Assembly: GCA_964436305.1 (NCBI GenBank)
Contig: CAYTCI010000012.1
Coordinates: 3,994-67,993 of the forward strand
DNA: 64,000 nt
Origin: JAKPUX01 sp964436305
GTDB taxonomy: Bacteria > Zhuqueibacterota > Zhuqueibacteria > Residuimicrobiales > Residuimicrobiaceae
Direction: 5' to 3'
The number at the start of each line of letters is the position of its first letter. Position 1 is the first letter of the stretch. Under the pieces are notes generated by a model. That model was not told the origin of the DNA, ran no database searches, and saw only the letters and a list, made by a program, of their open reading frames with translations. A program made the position numbers and the translations under genes. This document shows positions 37,181 through 45,090 of this stretch, piece by piece.

Positions 37181-37257
37181 GGCGGTCCGTCCTTATCCCT
37201 CCATCGAATGCCGACCCCCCTAAGGCATTCCAAAATAAGGGCGGCCGCCTTTTTTTT
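37181..37257 (+). ncRNA. Structured RNA ending in a T-tract (sRNA or complex terminator)
   Basis: 37181-37196 pairs with 37235-37249 as 15 base pairs with a single bulged C (two or three are G-U). Enclosed is a 7-bp hairpin, GAATGCC 37206-37212 with GGCATTC 37224-37230. Eight T follow at 37250-37257. TATACA at 37171-37176 could be a -10 box placing initiation at the first base of the stem, but no good -35 is seen. The simplest reading is an elaborate terminator for the preceding gene. A small RNA of about 75 nt is the alternative. Confidence 0.45.
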
Positions 37258-37310
37258 AGGTACAGATCACCTTTTCGGCTGATCGCAGTTCCAGGGCGGC
37301 CGATCGTATT

Positions 37311-37384
37311 GCGCCCGTAGCTCAATTGGATAGAGCTTCTGACTTCGGATCAGATGGCTGGGGGTTCGAGTCCCTTCGGGCGCG
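37311..37384 (+). tRNA. tRNA-Arg(UCG)
   Basis: The acceptor GCGCCCG/CGGGCGC and D-arm GCTC/GAGC are present. The anticodon loop CTTCGGA gives UCG, and the T-stem GGGGG/CCCTT carries TTCGAGT with two G-U pairs. The discriminator is G. CCA is not encoded. No convincing promoter is visible directly upstream, so it may be read from the preceding unit. A terminator follows within 12 bases. Confidence 0.93.
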
Positions 37385-37385
37385 C

Positions 37386-37424
37386 AAAAAAAAAGAGCTC
37401 AACCAGGTTGAGCTCTTTTTTTTT
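37386..37424. terminator. Bidirectional terminator between tRNA-Arg and the ATPase gene
   Basis: GAGCTCAACC at 37395-37404 pairs with GGTTGAGCTC at 37406-37415. Nine A precede and nine T follow the stem, so it serves both the plus-strand tRNA and the minus-strand gene ending at 37439. Confidence 0.92.
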
Positions 37425-37438
37425 GATGGCAGGGCCGC

Positions 37439-38149
37439 TCACACGCGGCGGTTGGCGATGAGCAGGGTGCCGGGATCGAGACGCAACTGCAGCCGGTCGC
37501 TCCCCTTCTCTTCGTGATCCTTGAGCAGCTTAAGTTCGATATAGTCGCGGTGGCCGACCAGCAGGATGATCACCGAGAGGGCATCCTGAAAGGCGCTGAT
37601 CGGCGCCGGGATGGCCTGCTGGTCGATGATCTGGACATCGGGCGGCAGGGTGGCGGAGAACCAGATCTCGGCCTCATGATCGGTGGCCAACTGTTTCCAG
37701 AAGTGGAGGTCGGCGGCGCTGGCTTTGTCGAAAGCGAAGCCATCGACGATGATGATCTGGGGCTGGAAGGCGGAATCCCGGATCAGCCGGGCGACGCTGC
37801 TCTTGACCGCATCGAGATTCAATCCGCTGCGCTTGAAATGGAGGATCAGGCGGTTGCGGATGATCTCTTCATAGATATCCATCGCATCGGCCAGCTTGTA
37901 GGCGCGGGCGATTTCATGAAAAACCTGGGTGTACCAGTGTTCGATATGCTGGGGATCGTCGGAGAAGGAGATATGCAGGGCCTTGAGGCCGCGCAACAGA
38001 TTATCCGTTGCAAAGTGGACCAGACAGGCGGTCTTGCCGACCCCCTTGCGGGCCACGAAAACGCCCAGGTTGCCCTTGCCCAGTCCGCCGCGGATCGATT
38101 TTTCCAGTATCCGGATCGGACTGCGCTTGATGATTTCTGCTTTGAGCAT
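37439..38149 (-). CDS. Orphan RecA/KaiC-like P-loop ATPase
   Basis: The protein has 236 residues from ATG 38149, preceded by AGGT. An in-frame ATG at 38182 is an alternative start. Walker A is ARKGVGKTACLVHFA (about 32-46), and the following LLRGLKALHISFSDDPQHIEHWY resembles KaiC/DnaB-type domains. Walker B is IIIVDGFAF near residue 135, followed by a sensor-like strand IWFSATLPP. It is monocistronic, with its own promoter and terminator. I cannot name a characterised family. It could be a signalling or DNA-linked ATPase. Confidence 0.6.
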   Translation of the reverse strand: MLKAEIIKRSPIRILEKSIRGGLGKGNLGVFVARKGVGKTACLVHFATDNLLRGLKALHISFSDDPQHIEHWYTQVFHEIARAYKLADAMDIYEEIIRNRLILHFKRSGLNLDAVKSSVARLIRDSAFQPQIIIVDGFAFDKASAADLHFWKQLATDHEAEIWFSATLPPDVQIIDQQAIPAPISAFQDALSVIILLVGHRDYIELKLLKDHEEKGSDRLQLRLDPGTLLIANRRV

Positions 38150-38198
38150 GACAGACCTCTGTAGTAAGGTGCGCTGCTGCACAGGTCCTGGCTATTGT

Positions 38199-38228
38199 AA
38201 TATACTACCAACCGGACCTAAGATGCAA
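38199..38228 (-). promoter_or_regulatory. Sigma-70 promoter for the orphan ATPase gene
   Basis: Read on the minus strand, TTGCAT (38228-38223) and TATATT (38204-38199) are separated by 18 bases. They leave a leader of about 45 nt before the start at 38149. Confidence 0.6.
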
Positions 38229-38274
38229 CATCGTAATATCGGATTAGCGAACAAAAGCGGGTACGGATCAGCGC

Positions 38275-40356
38275 TCACTTTTGTTTGAGTTTTTCCTGAT
38301 AGGCCTTTTTCAACTCTTCGGCAATGGATTCGGGCACCTTGGCGTAGCGCTTGAATTCCATCGTGAATTCGGCCTTGCCCTGGGTGGCCGAGCGCAGCAC
38401 GGTTGAGTAACCGAACATCTCGCCCAGGGGCACCTCGGCTTCGACCGCGGTAAAGTTCTTGTCTTCGGTGGCGCTGAGGATCATGCCGCGGCGCTGGTTG
38501 ATGGTGCCGAGAACCGCTCCCTGATACTCCGGCGGGGTTTCGACGGCGACGCGCATGATCGGCTCGAGAATGACCGGCTTGCAGCGGCTGTAGGTATCGC
38601 GGAAGGCGCTCGCGGCTGCGATCTGGAAAGCCATATCCGAGGAGTCGACGGGGTGAAAGTTGCCATCGTTGAGGGTGACGCGGACGCCGACGATGGGAAA
38701 ACCCACCAGCGGGCCCTTCTCCAGGGCGCCCTCAAACCCCTTCTTGCAGGAGGGGACATACTCGGTCGGGATGACGCCGCCCTTGATGTCGTCGATAAAC
38801 TCGAAATTGCCATCGTGGTAGGGCTCGATTTCGCCGCAAACCCGGGCATACTGGCCGGAACCCCCGGTCTGCTTCTTGTGGGTGTAATCGAAGGCGGCCG
38901 CCTGCGAGATGCTCTCGCGGTAGGCCACCTGCGGCGCGCCGGTCTCGAGGGTGACAGCATACTCACGGCGCATCCGCTCGACGTAGACATCCAGATGCAG
39001 CTCACCCATGCCGCGGATGATGGTATCGCCGGTCTCCGGATCGACAAAGGTCTTGAAGGTCGGATCTTCCTTGCTGAAGCGGTTCAAGGCTTTGGCCATG
39101 TTTTCGCCGGACTTGTTGTCGAGGGCCTTGATCGAGAGCGAGATCACCGGATTGGGCACGAACATCGAGGTCATCGAGTAGTTGATGTCGGTCGAGCAAA
39201 AGGTATCCCCGGAGGCGCAGTCGATGCCGAAGAGGGCGACAATATCGCCGGCATGCGCCTCGGTGATGTCCTCCATCTCATCGGCATGCATGCGGATGAG
39301 ACGGCCGATGCGCACCTTTTTCTGTGAGCGGGTGTTGCGCAGCTCATCGCCCTTGTGGATGCTCCCCTGGTAGATGCGGACGTAGGTGAGCTGGCCGAAG
39401 CGGGTGTCATCGAGCTTGAAGGCCAGGAGCACCGCGGGCAGCGAATTGTCGGGCTGGAGGACGATCTCGGTCTCGCCGGCATCGAGATCGAGGGCGCGGT
39501 TCTCGACCTCGGGCGGAGCGGGCAGGAAATCGACGACGCCGTCGAGCAGCAGCTGAATACCCTTGTTCTTGAAGGCCGAACCGATGAAGACGGGGGTCAA
39601 TTCGAGGGCGAGGGTGCCCTGGCGGATCGCCTGATAGATCAGTTCCTCGGTGACGCGATCCTCAAGGTAGGCTTCTGCCAGCTCATCGCTGTAGAGCGAG
39701 GCGCGGTCGATGAGGAGATCGCGTTTTTCCAGCGCTTTTTCGCGCAGCTCGGCGGGGATCTCCTCTTCACGGAGGATCTCGCCATTGTTGCCATCGAAGT
39801 AGATCGCCTTGAAGCGGATCAGGTCGATGATACCCTCAAAATTGGCTTCGAGGCCGATCGGGTAGTGGAGCATGATGGCGTTGTGGCCGAGTTTGTCGCG
39901 CAGCTGTTCGGTGACGCGTTCGGGGTCGGCGCCCATGCGATCGCACTTGTTGACGAAAGCCAGGCGGGGGACCTTGTAGCGGGTCATTTGCCGGTCGACG
40001 GTCAGGGTCTGGGACTGGACGCCGCCGACGGCGCAAAGGACCAGTACGGCGCCGTCGAGGACACGCAGGGAGCGTTCCACCTCGATGGTGAAATCGACAT
40101 GGCCGGGGGTGTCGATGATATTGACGGCGTGCTGGCCCCAGGTCACATTGGTCGAGGCGGAAGAGATCGTGATGCCGCGCTCGCGTTCGAGGTCCATGGA
40201 ATCCATGGTGGCGCCGACGCCATCCTTGCCGCGCACTTCGTGGATGGCGTGAATCTTTTGGGTGTAATAGAGGATTCGTTCGGTCAGCGTGGTCTTGCCG
40301 GAGTCGATGTGGGCGCTGATGCCGATGTTGCGCATTTTTTGCAGATCAATAGCCAT
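38275..40356 (-). CDS. fusA: Elongation factor G, spdEFG1/mitochondrial EF-G1 type
   Basis: EF-G catalyses ribosomal translocation. The protein has 693 residues from ATG 40356, giving MAIDLQKMRNIGISAHIDSGKTTLTERILYYT. G1 is AHIDSGKTT, where classical FusA has AHIDAGKTT. HEVRGKDGVGATMDSMDLERERGITI follows, as in mitochondrial EF-G1 and spirochaete/planctomycete spdEFG1. DTPGHVDF and NKCDRMGAD are G3 and G4. Domains II-V are complete, with domain IV around GGSGQYARV. The lack of an rpsL/rpsG/tuf neighbourhood fits a non-str-operon paralogue. Assignment as the main translocase or as one of two EF-Gs is unresolved. Confidence 0.92.
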   Translation of the reverse strand: MAIDLQKMRNIGISAHIDSGKTTLTERILYYTQKIHAIHEVRGKDGVGATMDSMDLERERGITISSASTNVTWGQHAVNIIDTPGHVDFTIEVERSLRVLDGAVLVLCAVGGVQSQTLTVDRQMTRYKVPRLAFVNKCDRMGADPERVTEQLRDKLGHNAIMLHYPIGLEANFEGIIDLIRFKAIYFDGNNGEILREEEIPAELREKALEKRDLLIDRASLYSDELAEAYLEDRVTEELIYQAIRQGTLALELTPVFIGSAFKNKGIQLLLDGVVDFLPAPPEVENRALDLDAGETEIVLQPDNSLPAVLLAFKLDDTRFGQLTYVRIYQGSIHKGDELRNTRSQKKVRIGRLIRMHADEMEDITEAHAGDIVALFGIDCASGDTFCSTDINYSMTSMFVPNPVISLSIKALDNKSGENMAKALNRFSKEDPTFKTFVDPETGDTIIRGMGELHLDVYVERMRREYAVTLETGAPQVAYRESISQAAAFDYTHKKQTGGSGQYARVCGEIEPYHDGNFEFIDDIKGGVIPTEYVPSCKKGFEGALEKGPLVGFPIVGVRVTLNDGNFHPVDSSDMAFQIAAASAFRDTYSRCKPVILEPIMRVAVETPPEYQGAVLGTINQRRGMILSATEDKNFTAVEAEVPLGEMFGYSTVLRSATQGKAEFTMEFKRYAKVPESIAEELKKAYQEKLKQK

Positions 40357-40402
40357 AGTGAGCTCGGAGTTAATGAAGTAATTCGCGAAAAACAAAGATT
40401 TA

Positions 40403-40431
40403 AATTTACGAATTTTTCTTCAATTTCCCAA
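40403..40431 (-). promoter_or_regulatory. Sigma-70 promoter for fusA
   Basis: On the minus strand, TTGGGA (40431-40426) and TAAATT (40408-40403) are separated by 17 bases. The start codon is about 46 bases downstream in an AT-rich leader. Confidence 0.6.
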
Positions 40432-40480
40432 CAAAAAAATGGCCACGCGCGGTAAAGTACGGCGAGGTGGAAGATGACCT

Positions 40481-40518
40481 ACCCGGCCCCGCGGGAGTCC
40501 GATACAGCGGGGCCGGGT
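40481..40518 (-). terminator. 12-bp hairpin after the tricorn protease gene
   Basis: ACCCGGCCCCGC at 40481-40492 is perfectly complementary to GCGGGGCCGGGT at 40507-40518, with a 14-base loop. It lies six bases past the stop of the minus-strand protease gene. No T-tract follows on the minus strand, so it is either a Rho-assisted end or an RNA 3' protection hairpin. Confidence 0.5.
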
Positions 40519-40524
40519 GCAGCT

Positions 40525-43500
40525 TCAGCGCTCGGGGAAGGGCGGCACCGGCGGCACGGTGTTCTGCCAGGTTTTGAGCTCTTCGCGGATCAGCTCGATC
40601 GCCTTGTCCAGCTGTTGGTCGACCCCGCTGTATTCCAGGGCCGGATCGTTGTCCACCACCACATCCGGCTCGACGCCGGTTCCCTCGATGATCCAGCTGG
40701 TGCCATCCAGGCCGAAGCGGGAGAATTCCGGCTTGTTCAGCGAGCCGCCGTCGAGGAAGGGCAGCGAGCCACGGATGCCGACCACGCCGCCCCAGGTGCG
40801 TTTGCCGACCAGTTTGCCGATTTTAAGCTGCTTGAACTGGTAGGGGAAGAGGTCGCCATCGGAGGCGGAGAACTCGTCAATCAGGCAGATCTTGGGTCCC
40901 CACTGCATACCGTCCGGTGAGGGCGAGGCGCTGGTATTGCGGGCGAAGGTGAACATGGTGATTTCGCGTCGCAGGCGTTCGATGATCATCGGGGAGACGT
41001 TGCCGCCGCCGTTACCGCGGTCGTCGATGATCAGGGCTTTTTTCTGCAGCTGCGGGTAATAGTATTTGACGAATTCGTTGAGTCCGTGGGTGCCCATGTC
41101 GGGGATGTGGATATAACCGACCTGTCCGCCGGTGGCCTTGTCGACCTTGGCGATGTTGTTCTGCACCCAGTCGTAATAGTAAAGCTCGGCCTCGTTATCG
41201 ATCGGGACGACGGCGACTTCGCGGCTGCCGGCGAGTGTGGGGGTCTGGTTGAGGGTCAGCATGACCTGCTTGCCGGCCTTGTTGACCAGGGCGGCATAGA
41301 GGTTGGGCATCGCGGCGGTCGACTGGCCGTCGATGGCCAGGATATACTCGCCGGCGGACGCACGGACGCCGATTTCAGCGAGCGGGGAGCGGTCCTTGCT
41401 CTGCCAGTTTTCGCCCTTGAGAATGCGGTCAATGCGGAAAAAGCCGCTGGCGGGTTCCTTGCTGATCTTGGCGCCGAGCAGGCCCAGCTTGATCCGCCTG
41501 ATTTTGGGCAGATCGCCGCCGCCGACGTAGGTGTGGCCGGCGTTGAGTTCGCCGATCATCTCGCCGATCAGGTAGGTCAGATCGGCGCGGTGTTCGACGT
41601 AATCGACCAGCGCGCCGTATTTCTCCTTGACGCCGGTCCAGTCCACCCCGTGCATGTTGGGGGCGTAGAAAAAGTCGCGCATCTGCCGCCAGCTCTCGGC
41701 AAAGATTTGCCGCCACTCCGCCTTGCGGTCGAGGGCGACCTCCATATCGCCGAGGTCGAGCTTGTCCTTGATCTCGATCCTGGCCGCCGGCAAATCGATA
41801 ATGGCATAAGCGGTACCCTGTTTGACCAGCATCTTTTTGGAATTGGCCGAGATCTCATAGCCATCTATCTGGCCGAGTTCGGTCTCCTTCTGTTCTTTCA
41901 GGTCATACATGAGCAGCTGGGGCTTGTCATCCTTGCTGCCGCGGCGGAGATAATAGAGTTTTTGTTCGATGCCGGTCAGATGATCATACTGCGCCGGGCT
42001 CAGGGGCAGGCCGACGATCCGCTGTGCCAGGCCGTCGAGATCGATCCGCAGCGGCGTGATGGTGACGGCGGATTCTTTTTTACTGCTCTCCGGGGCTTTG
42101 GGTGCAGCCGGTGCCGGGCTCTTGACCTGGACCTCATCGCTCCGGGGCTGGAAAGGCGATGGGGTATCCTTGTTCAGGGTCAGCATATAGATGCGTGCGA
42201 GATCGCGGTAGATATGGTTCCACTCGGTCTGGCTGTAGAGCGGATTGAAATCGCGCTCCGAGACAAAATAGAGATAGAGCCCGTCGCTGCTGAAGGCCGG
42301 ATCGGAGCAGTCGAACCAGCCGTCGGTGACGGAGGTGGTGCTCTTGCTCTCGAGGGAGTAGAGATAGAGGCGCGACATCATCTGTTCTTCGTTCTTGACA
42401 TAGGCGATCCACTTGCTGCTGGGCGACCAGACATAATCGGTGAACTCGAAAGCGCGGGCCTGATCGACCTGGGTGACCGTCTGTGATTCAATATCGACGA
42501 ATTGCAGACGCAGTTTTTTATCCGCCCAGAGCAGTTTGCGGCTGTCGGGCGACCAGCTCAGCCGATATTTGTAGACATCGCCGTTGCGGGTGATCTGCCG
42601 GGGTTCGCCCTTGCCATCCTGGGGAAAGAGCCAGATCTCGTCCTCCCCGGTGCGATCGGAGAGGGCGGCGATCCAGCGGCCGTCGGGCGACCAGACGGAG
42701 TTGCGTTCATGGATCCCTGGCGTCCGCGAGAGGTTGCGGATTTCGCCGTACTTGGCAGGAACGGTGAAGAGATCGCCGCGTGCGCCGAAGAGGGCGCGTT
42801 GACCGTCGGGGGCGATCTCGTACTGGGCGATGGCGGTGCTGACATCGGCGATAGCGGAGCGGCTGGCGGCCAGGTCCTCGGCGATGGTCACCGGAATTTC
42901 GTGCAGGGTTTCACTGGCGAGATCGAAGCGGAAGAGGGCGCCGCCCTTTTCGAAGACGATCGCCTGATCGCCGAGGGAGGGAAATTTGATATCGTAATCG
43001 CTGAAATGGGTGAGCTGGCGCAGTCCGCTGCCATCCGGGCTGCAGAGATAGAGGTTCATCCGCTTGTTTTCGTCGCGATCGGAGAGAAAGTAGATGCGGT
43101 CGCGCCACCACATGGGGAAGAGATCCGAGGCGGGATTTTGTGTGAGGTTGCGGGTCTGTTTGCTGGTGCGGTCGTAGATCCAGACGTCGTCGGCCATGCC
43201 GCCGCGGTAGCGCTTCCAGGTGCGGAATTCCCGAAAAATGCGGTTGTAGGCGAGCTGGCGGCCGTCCGGCGAAAAGGAGCCAAAGCCTCCGCGCGGCAGC
43301 GGCAGCTGCTCGGGCATGCCGCCCTCGCGCGGCACCAGATAGAGCTGGCCCTTGAAATCGTTGAATTCGCGCATGCGCGAGCGGAAGAGGATCTGCCGGC
43401 CGTCGGGGGTCCAGCCCAGGACGATCGAGTTGGGGCCCATGCGGTCGGAGACCTCGTCGCGGTCGAGGGTCGCGGTATAGGTGAGGCGCTGCGGCACGCC

Positions 43501-43788
43501 GCCCTCGGCAGGCATCAGGTAGACCTCGGTGTTGCCGTCGTACTGTCCGGTGAAGGCGATCTGGCGGCCGTCAGGAGAAAAGCGGGCGAAAAGCTCATAG
43601 CCGGCGTCGCTGGTCAAGGGGCGGGCGATGCCGCCCTGGGCGGAAACGGTATAGAGGTTGCCGGCATAGCTGAAGACGACCTGTTCGCCGTGGATGGCCG
43701 GGAAACGCAGCAGCAGGGTGGAGGCGACGCTTGATGCCGCCAGGAGCAGGATCGTGAAAAACAGCAGGGGAAGGGTGAATCTTTTCAT
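40525..43788 (-). CDS. Secreted tricorn-type protease (S41 family)
   Basis: This 1087-residue protein has a signal peptide (about 1-23, ending SVAS). The start at 43788 follows AAGGAT. Residues about 25-330 and 330-640 hold WD40/TolB-like propeller blades (repeated FSPDGRQIAFTG, WSPDGRWIAALS). A helical bundle and PDZ domain (about 690-860) precede the C-terminal S41 core. That core has GNGGGNVSP and the nucleophile in DEFSASDGDLFPY. Tricorn homologues degrade peptides to small fragments. An exported form suggests extracytoplasmic peptide scavenging. Confidence 0.92.
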   Translation of the reverse strand: MKRFTLPLLFFTILLLAASSVASTLLLRFPAIHGEQVVFSYAGNLYTVSAQGGIARPLTSDAGYELFARFSPDGRQIAFTGQYDGNTEVYLMPAEGGVPQRLTYTATLDRDEVSDRMGPNSIVLGWTPDGRQILFRSRMREFNDFKGQLYLVPREGGMPEQLPLPRGGFGSFSPDGRQLAYNRIFREFRTWKRYRGGMADDVWIYDRTSKQTRNLTQNPASDLFPMWWRDRIYFLSDRDENKRMNLYLCSPDGSGLRQLTHFSDYDIKFPSLGDQAIVFEKGGALFRFDLASETLHEIPVTIAEDLAASRSAIADVSTAIAQYEIAPDGQRALFGARGDLFTVPAKYGEIRNLSRTPGIHERNSVWSPDGRWIAALSDRTGEDEIWLFPQDGKGEPRQITRNGDVYKYRLSWSPDSRKLLWADKKLRLQFVDIESQTVTQVDQARAFEFTDYVWSPSSKWIAYVKNEEQMMSRLYLYSLESKSTTSVTDGWFDCSDPAFSSDGLYLYFVSERDFNPLYSQTEWNHIYRDLARIYMLTLNKDTPSPFQPRSDEVQVKSPAPAAPKAPESSKKESAVTITPLRIDLDGLAQRIVGLPLSPAQYDHLTGIEQKLYYLRRGSKDDKPQLLMYDLKEQKETELGQIDGYEISANSKKMLVKQGTAYAIIDLPAARIEIKDKLDLGDMEVALDRKAEWRQIFAESWRQMRDFFYAPNMHGVDWTGVKEKYGALVDYVEHRADLTYLIGEMIGELNAGHTYVGGGDLPKIRRIKLGLLGAKISKEPASGFFRIDRILKGENWQSKDRSPLAEIGVRASAGEYILAIDGQSTAAMPNLYAALVNKAGKQVMLTLNQTPTLAGSREVAVVPIDNEAELYYYDWVQNNIAKVDKATGGQVGYIHIPDMGTHGLNEFVKYYYPQLQKKALIIDDRGNGGGNVSPMIIERLRREITMFTFARNTSASPSPDGMQWGPKICLIDEFSASDGDLFPYQFKQLKIGKLVGKRTWGGVVGIRGSLPFLDGGSLNKPEFSRFGLDGTSWIIEGTGVEPDVVVDNDPALEYSGVDQQLDKAIELIREELKTWQNTVPPVPPFPER

Positions 43789-43856
43789 ACAGGATCCTTT
43801 CAGATTCGACAGCATGGTCGGGCGGCAGGATGCGGGAGCGGCGTAGAAAAACGGGC

Positions 43857-43890
43857 AAAAAAAACCCTGCAGCGCGGCGGGGCGGCAGGG
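43857..43890 (-). terminator. Rho-independent terminator after the DUF948 gene
   Basis: On the minus strand, CCCTGC (43890-43885) pairs with GCAGGG (43870-43865) around a GC-rich loop, followed by eight T (43864-43857). It closes the YtxH-DUF948 operon before the protease gene. Confidence 0.8.
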
Positions 43891-43905
43891 TTATCGGGCT
43901 CCTGG

Positions 43906-44304
43906 CTATTCGGTGCGTTTGCGGCTGCGATGCGACAGCAGGCCAAAAACGGCATCGAATCCGTTTTTAATGCCCTGGCCCAGCCGGGAGATCTTGACGG
44001 CGGGCAGGGCCAGGGTTTGCAGCAGATGCTGCTCAAAATCCCTGACATTGCGTGAAAGCTGTCGGACATTGTCCACGCTCTCCTCGACCATCAGGGTCTG
44101 ACGTTGTACGGATTCAAGGACGCGCGCCGTCTTTTGCGTGATGACCGTGATATCATGACTGATCGGCGCGATATGCGGCCGGATGGTCTCGGTCAACCGC
44201 TGAATGGACTTGATCAGGCGGATGACGTAGAACAGGGTCACGATCAGGGCCACCCAGGTCAGCACCATGACAGCCGCGATGACAACCACACTGTATTCCA
44301 GCAT
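43906..44304 (-). CDS. DUF948-family membrane protein
   Basis: This 132-residue protein has one N-terminal membrane helix (about 5-29). A long amphipathic helix (about 30-110) with regularly spaced polar residues (IRPHIAPISHDITVITQKTARVLESV) follows, then a basic tail. This is the DUF948 layout. It lies 27 bases downstream of a YtxH-like gene, a pairing seen in many bacteria and linked in Gram-positives to general stress. The molecular role is unknown. Confidence 0.8.
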   Translation of the reverse strand: MLEYSVVVIAAVMVLTWVALIVTLFYVIRLIKSIQRLTETIRPHIAPISHDITVITQKTARVLESVQRQTLMVEESVDNVRQLSRNVRDFEQHLLQTLALPAVKISRLGQGIKNGFDAVFGLLSHRSRKRTE

Positions 44305-44331
44305 CGCAGGGCTCTCCTTACGCGTTAGGGA

Positions 44332-44772
44332 TTACTTTTTGTCGAACTCCTTGCGCGCAGCCTGGACGCCAGCGGTCAGGGCTTTTTCAGCCTTTACTTT
44401 TTTTTTTGCGACCTCTTCCTTGGTGTCGTAAAAGTATTCCTTGGCGCTATCGCTCAGCTCATCTACCTTGTGGCCGGCATTGGTGAGAAGTTCCTCGGCC
44501 TTGCTGCGGGCACTGGCGAGCTGCTCGGTGGCTTCTTCACGGAGTGCCTGGGCTTTGTCGACCGCTTCGGTGATGATCGCCGAGGCGCGGGCGCGGGCAT
44601 CGTTATACAGGCGTTTGGAGCCTTCAACCGCTTCCTCGCTCTTGCGGCGAATATCTCCCCGCAGCTCTTTGCCCGACTTGGGGGCGAACAGCAGCGCGGC
44701 GATGGCACCCAGCGTGCCGCCGATCAGCAATCCCTTGAAGAAACTGTCGCGATCGAATCCACTCTCAGACAT
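44332..44772 (-). CDS. YtxH-family protein
   Basis: The protein has 146 residues from ATG 44772, which has a strong AGGAGG ribosome site; the frame is open further upstream without support. The YtxH signature is FFKGLLIGGTLGAIAALLFAPKSGKELRGDI: a Gly/Ala-rich membrane segment followed by the APKSGKE motif. A long Ala/Glu/Lys-rich helix (about 50-140) with apolipophorin-like periodicity makes up the rest. It is probably a membrane-anchored stress protein working with the DUF948 partner. Confidence 0.85.
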   Translation of the reverse strand: MSESGFDRDSFFKGLLIGGTLGAIAALLFAPKSGKELRGDIRRKSEEAVEGSKRLYNDARARASAIITEAVDKAQALREEATEQLASARSKAEELLTNAGHKVDELSDSAKEYFYDTKEEVAKKKVKAEKALTAGVQAARKEFDKK

Positions 44773-44893
44773 GGTGATTTCCTCCTGATAAGATGATACT
44801 TCCCGTTCGACGTGATCTCTTGTTATAACACTATGGCCGCTCAATTGTTCCCCGCTGCGTGAAAAAGCGGTAACGCACCGCTCCCCTTTTATA

Positions 44894-44922
44894 CAAATAG
44901 TGAAATAATAGCAAAAAGTCAA
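44894..44922 (-). promoter_or_regulatory. Possible promoter for the YtxH-DUF948 operon
   Basis: On the minus strand, TTGACT (44922-44917) is a good -35 box, with TATTTG (44899-44894) after 17 bases. The -10 box matches only in its first three positions. This and the tex promoter share the 318-base divergent region 44773-45090, which holds no gene. Confidence 0.4.
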
Positions 44923-45009
44923 GGTCCTTTTTACTGGCACCTCTCCCGCCGGATGGAAAGAGGCTACCTACCCTTACGCGGCCGGGAGCGAAAGGTTACG
45001 GCAAAAGCC

Positions 45010-45038
45010 TTGCTTTTCTCCCTTTTGGCTGATATATT
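45010..45038 (+). promoter_or_regulatory. Sigma-70 promoter for tex
   Basis: TTGCTT at 45010-45015 and TATATT at 45033-45038 are separated by 17 bases. Initiation near 45045 leaves a leader of about 45 nt. This also argues that tex starts at 45091 and not at the upstream in-frame ATG 44953. Confidence 0.65.
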
Positions 45039-45090
45039 ACAGGCCATTGCCCTATTAACCGGACCTTCAACCCTTTTCAGGAAAGACGTC

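Noticed and set aside
42502..43734. 410-codon plus-strand frame opposite the tricorn protease
   Set aside because: It is an antisense shadow. The minus-strand protein has a signal peptide, propeller blades and S41 motifs over the full interval.
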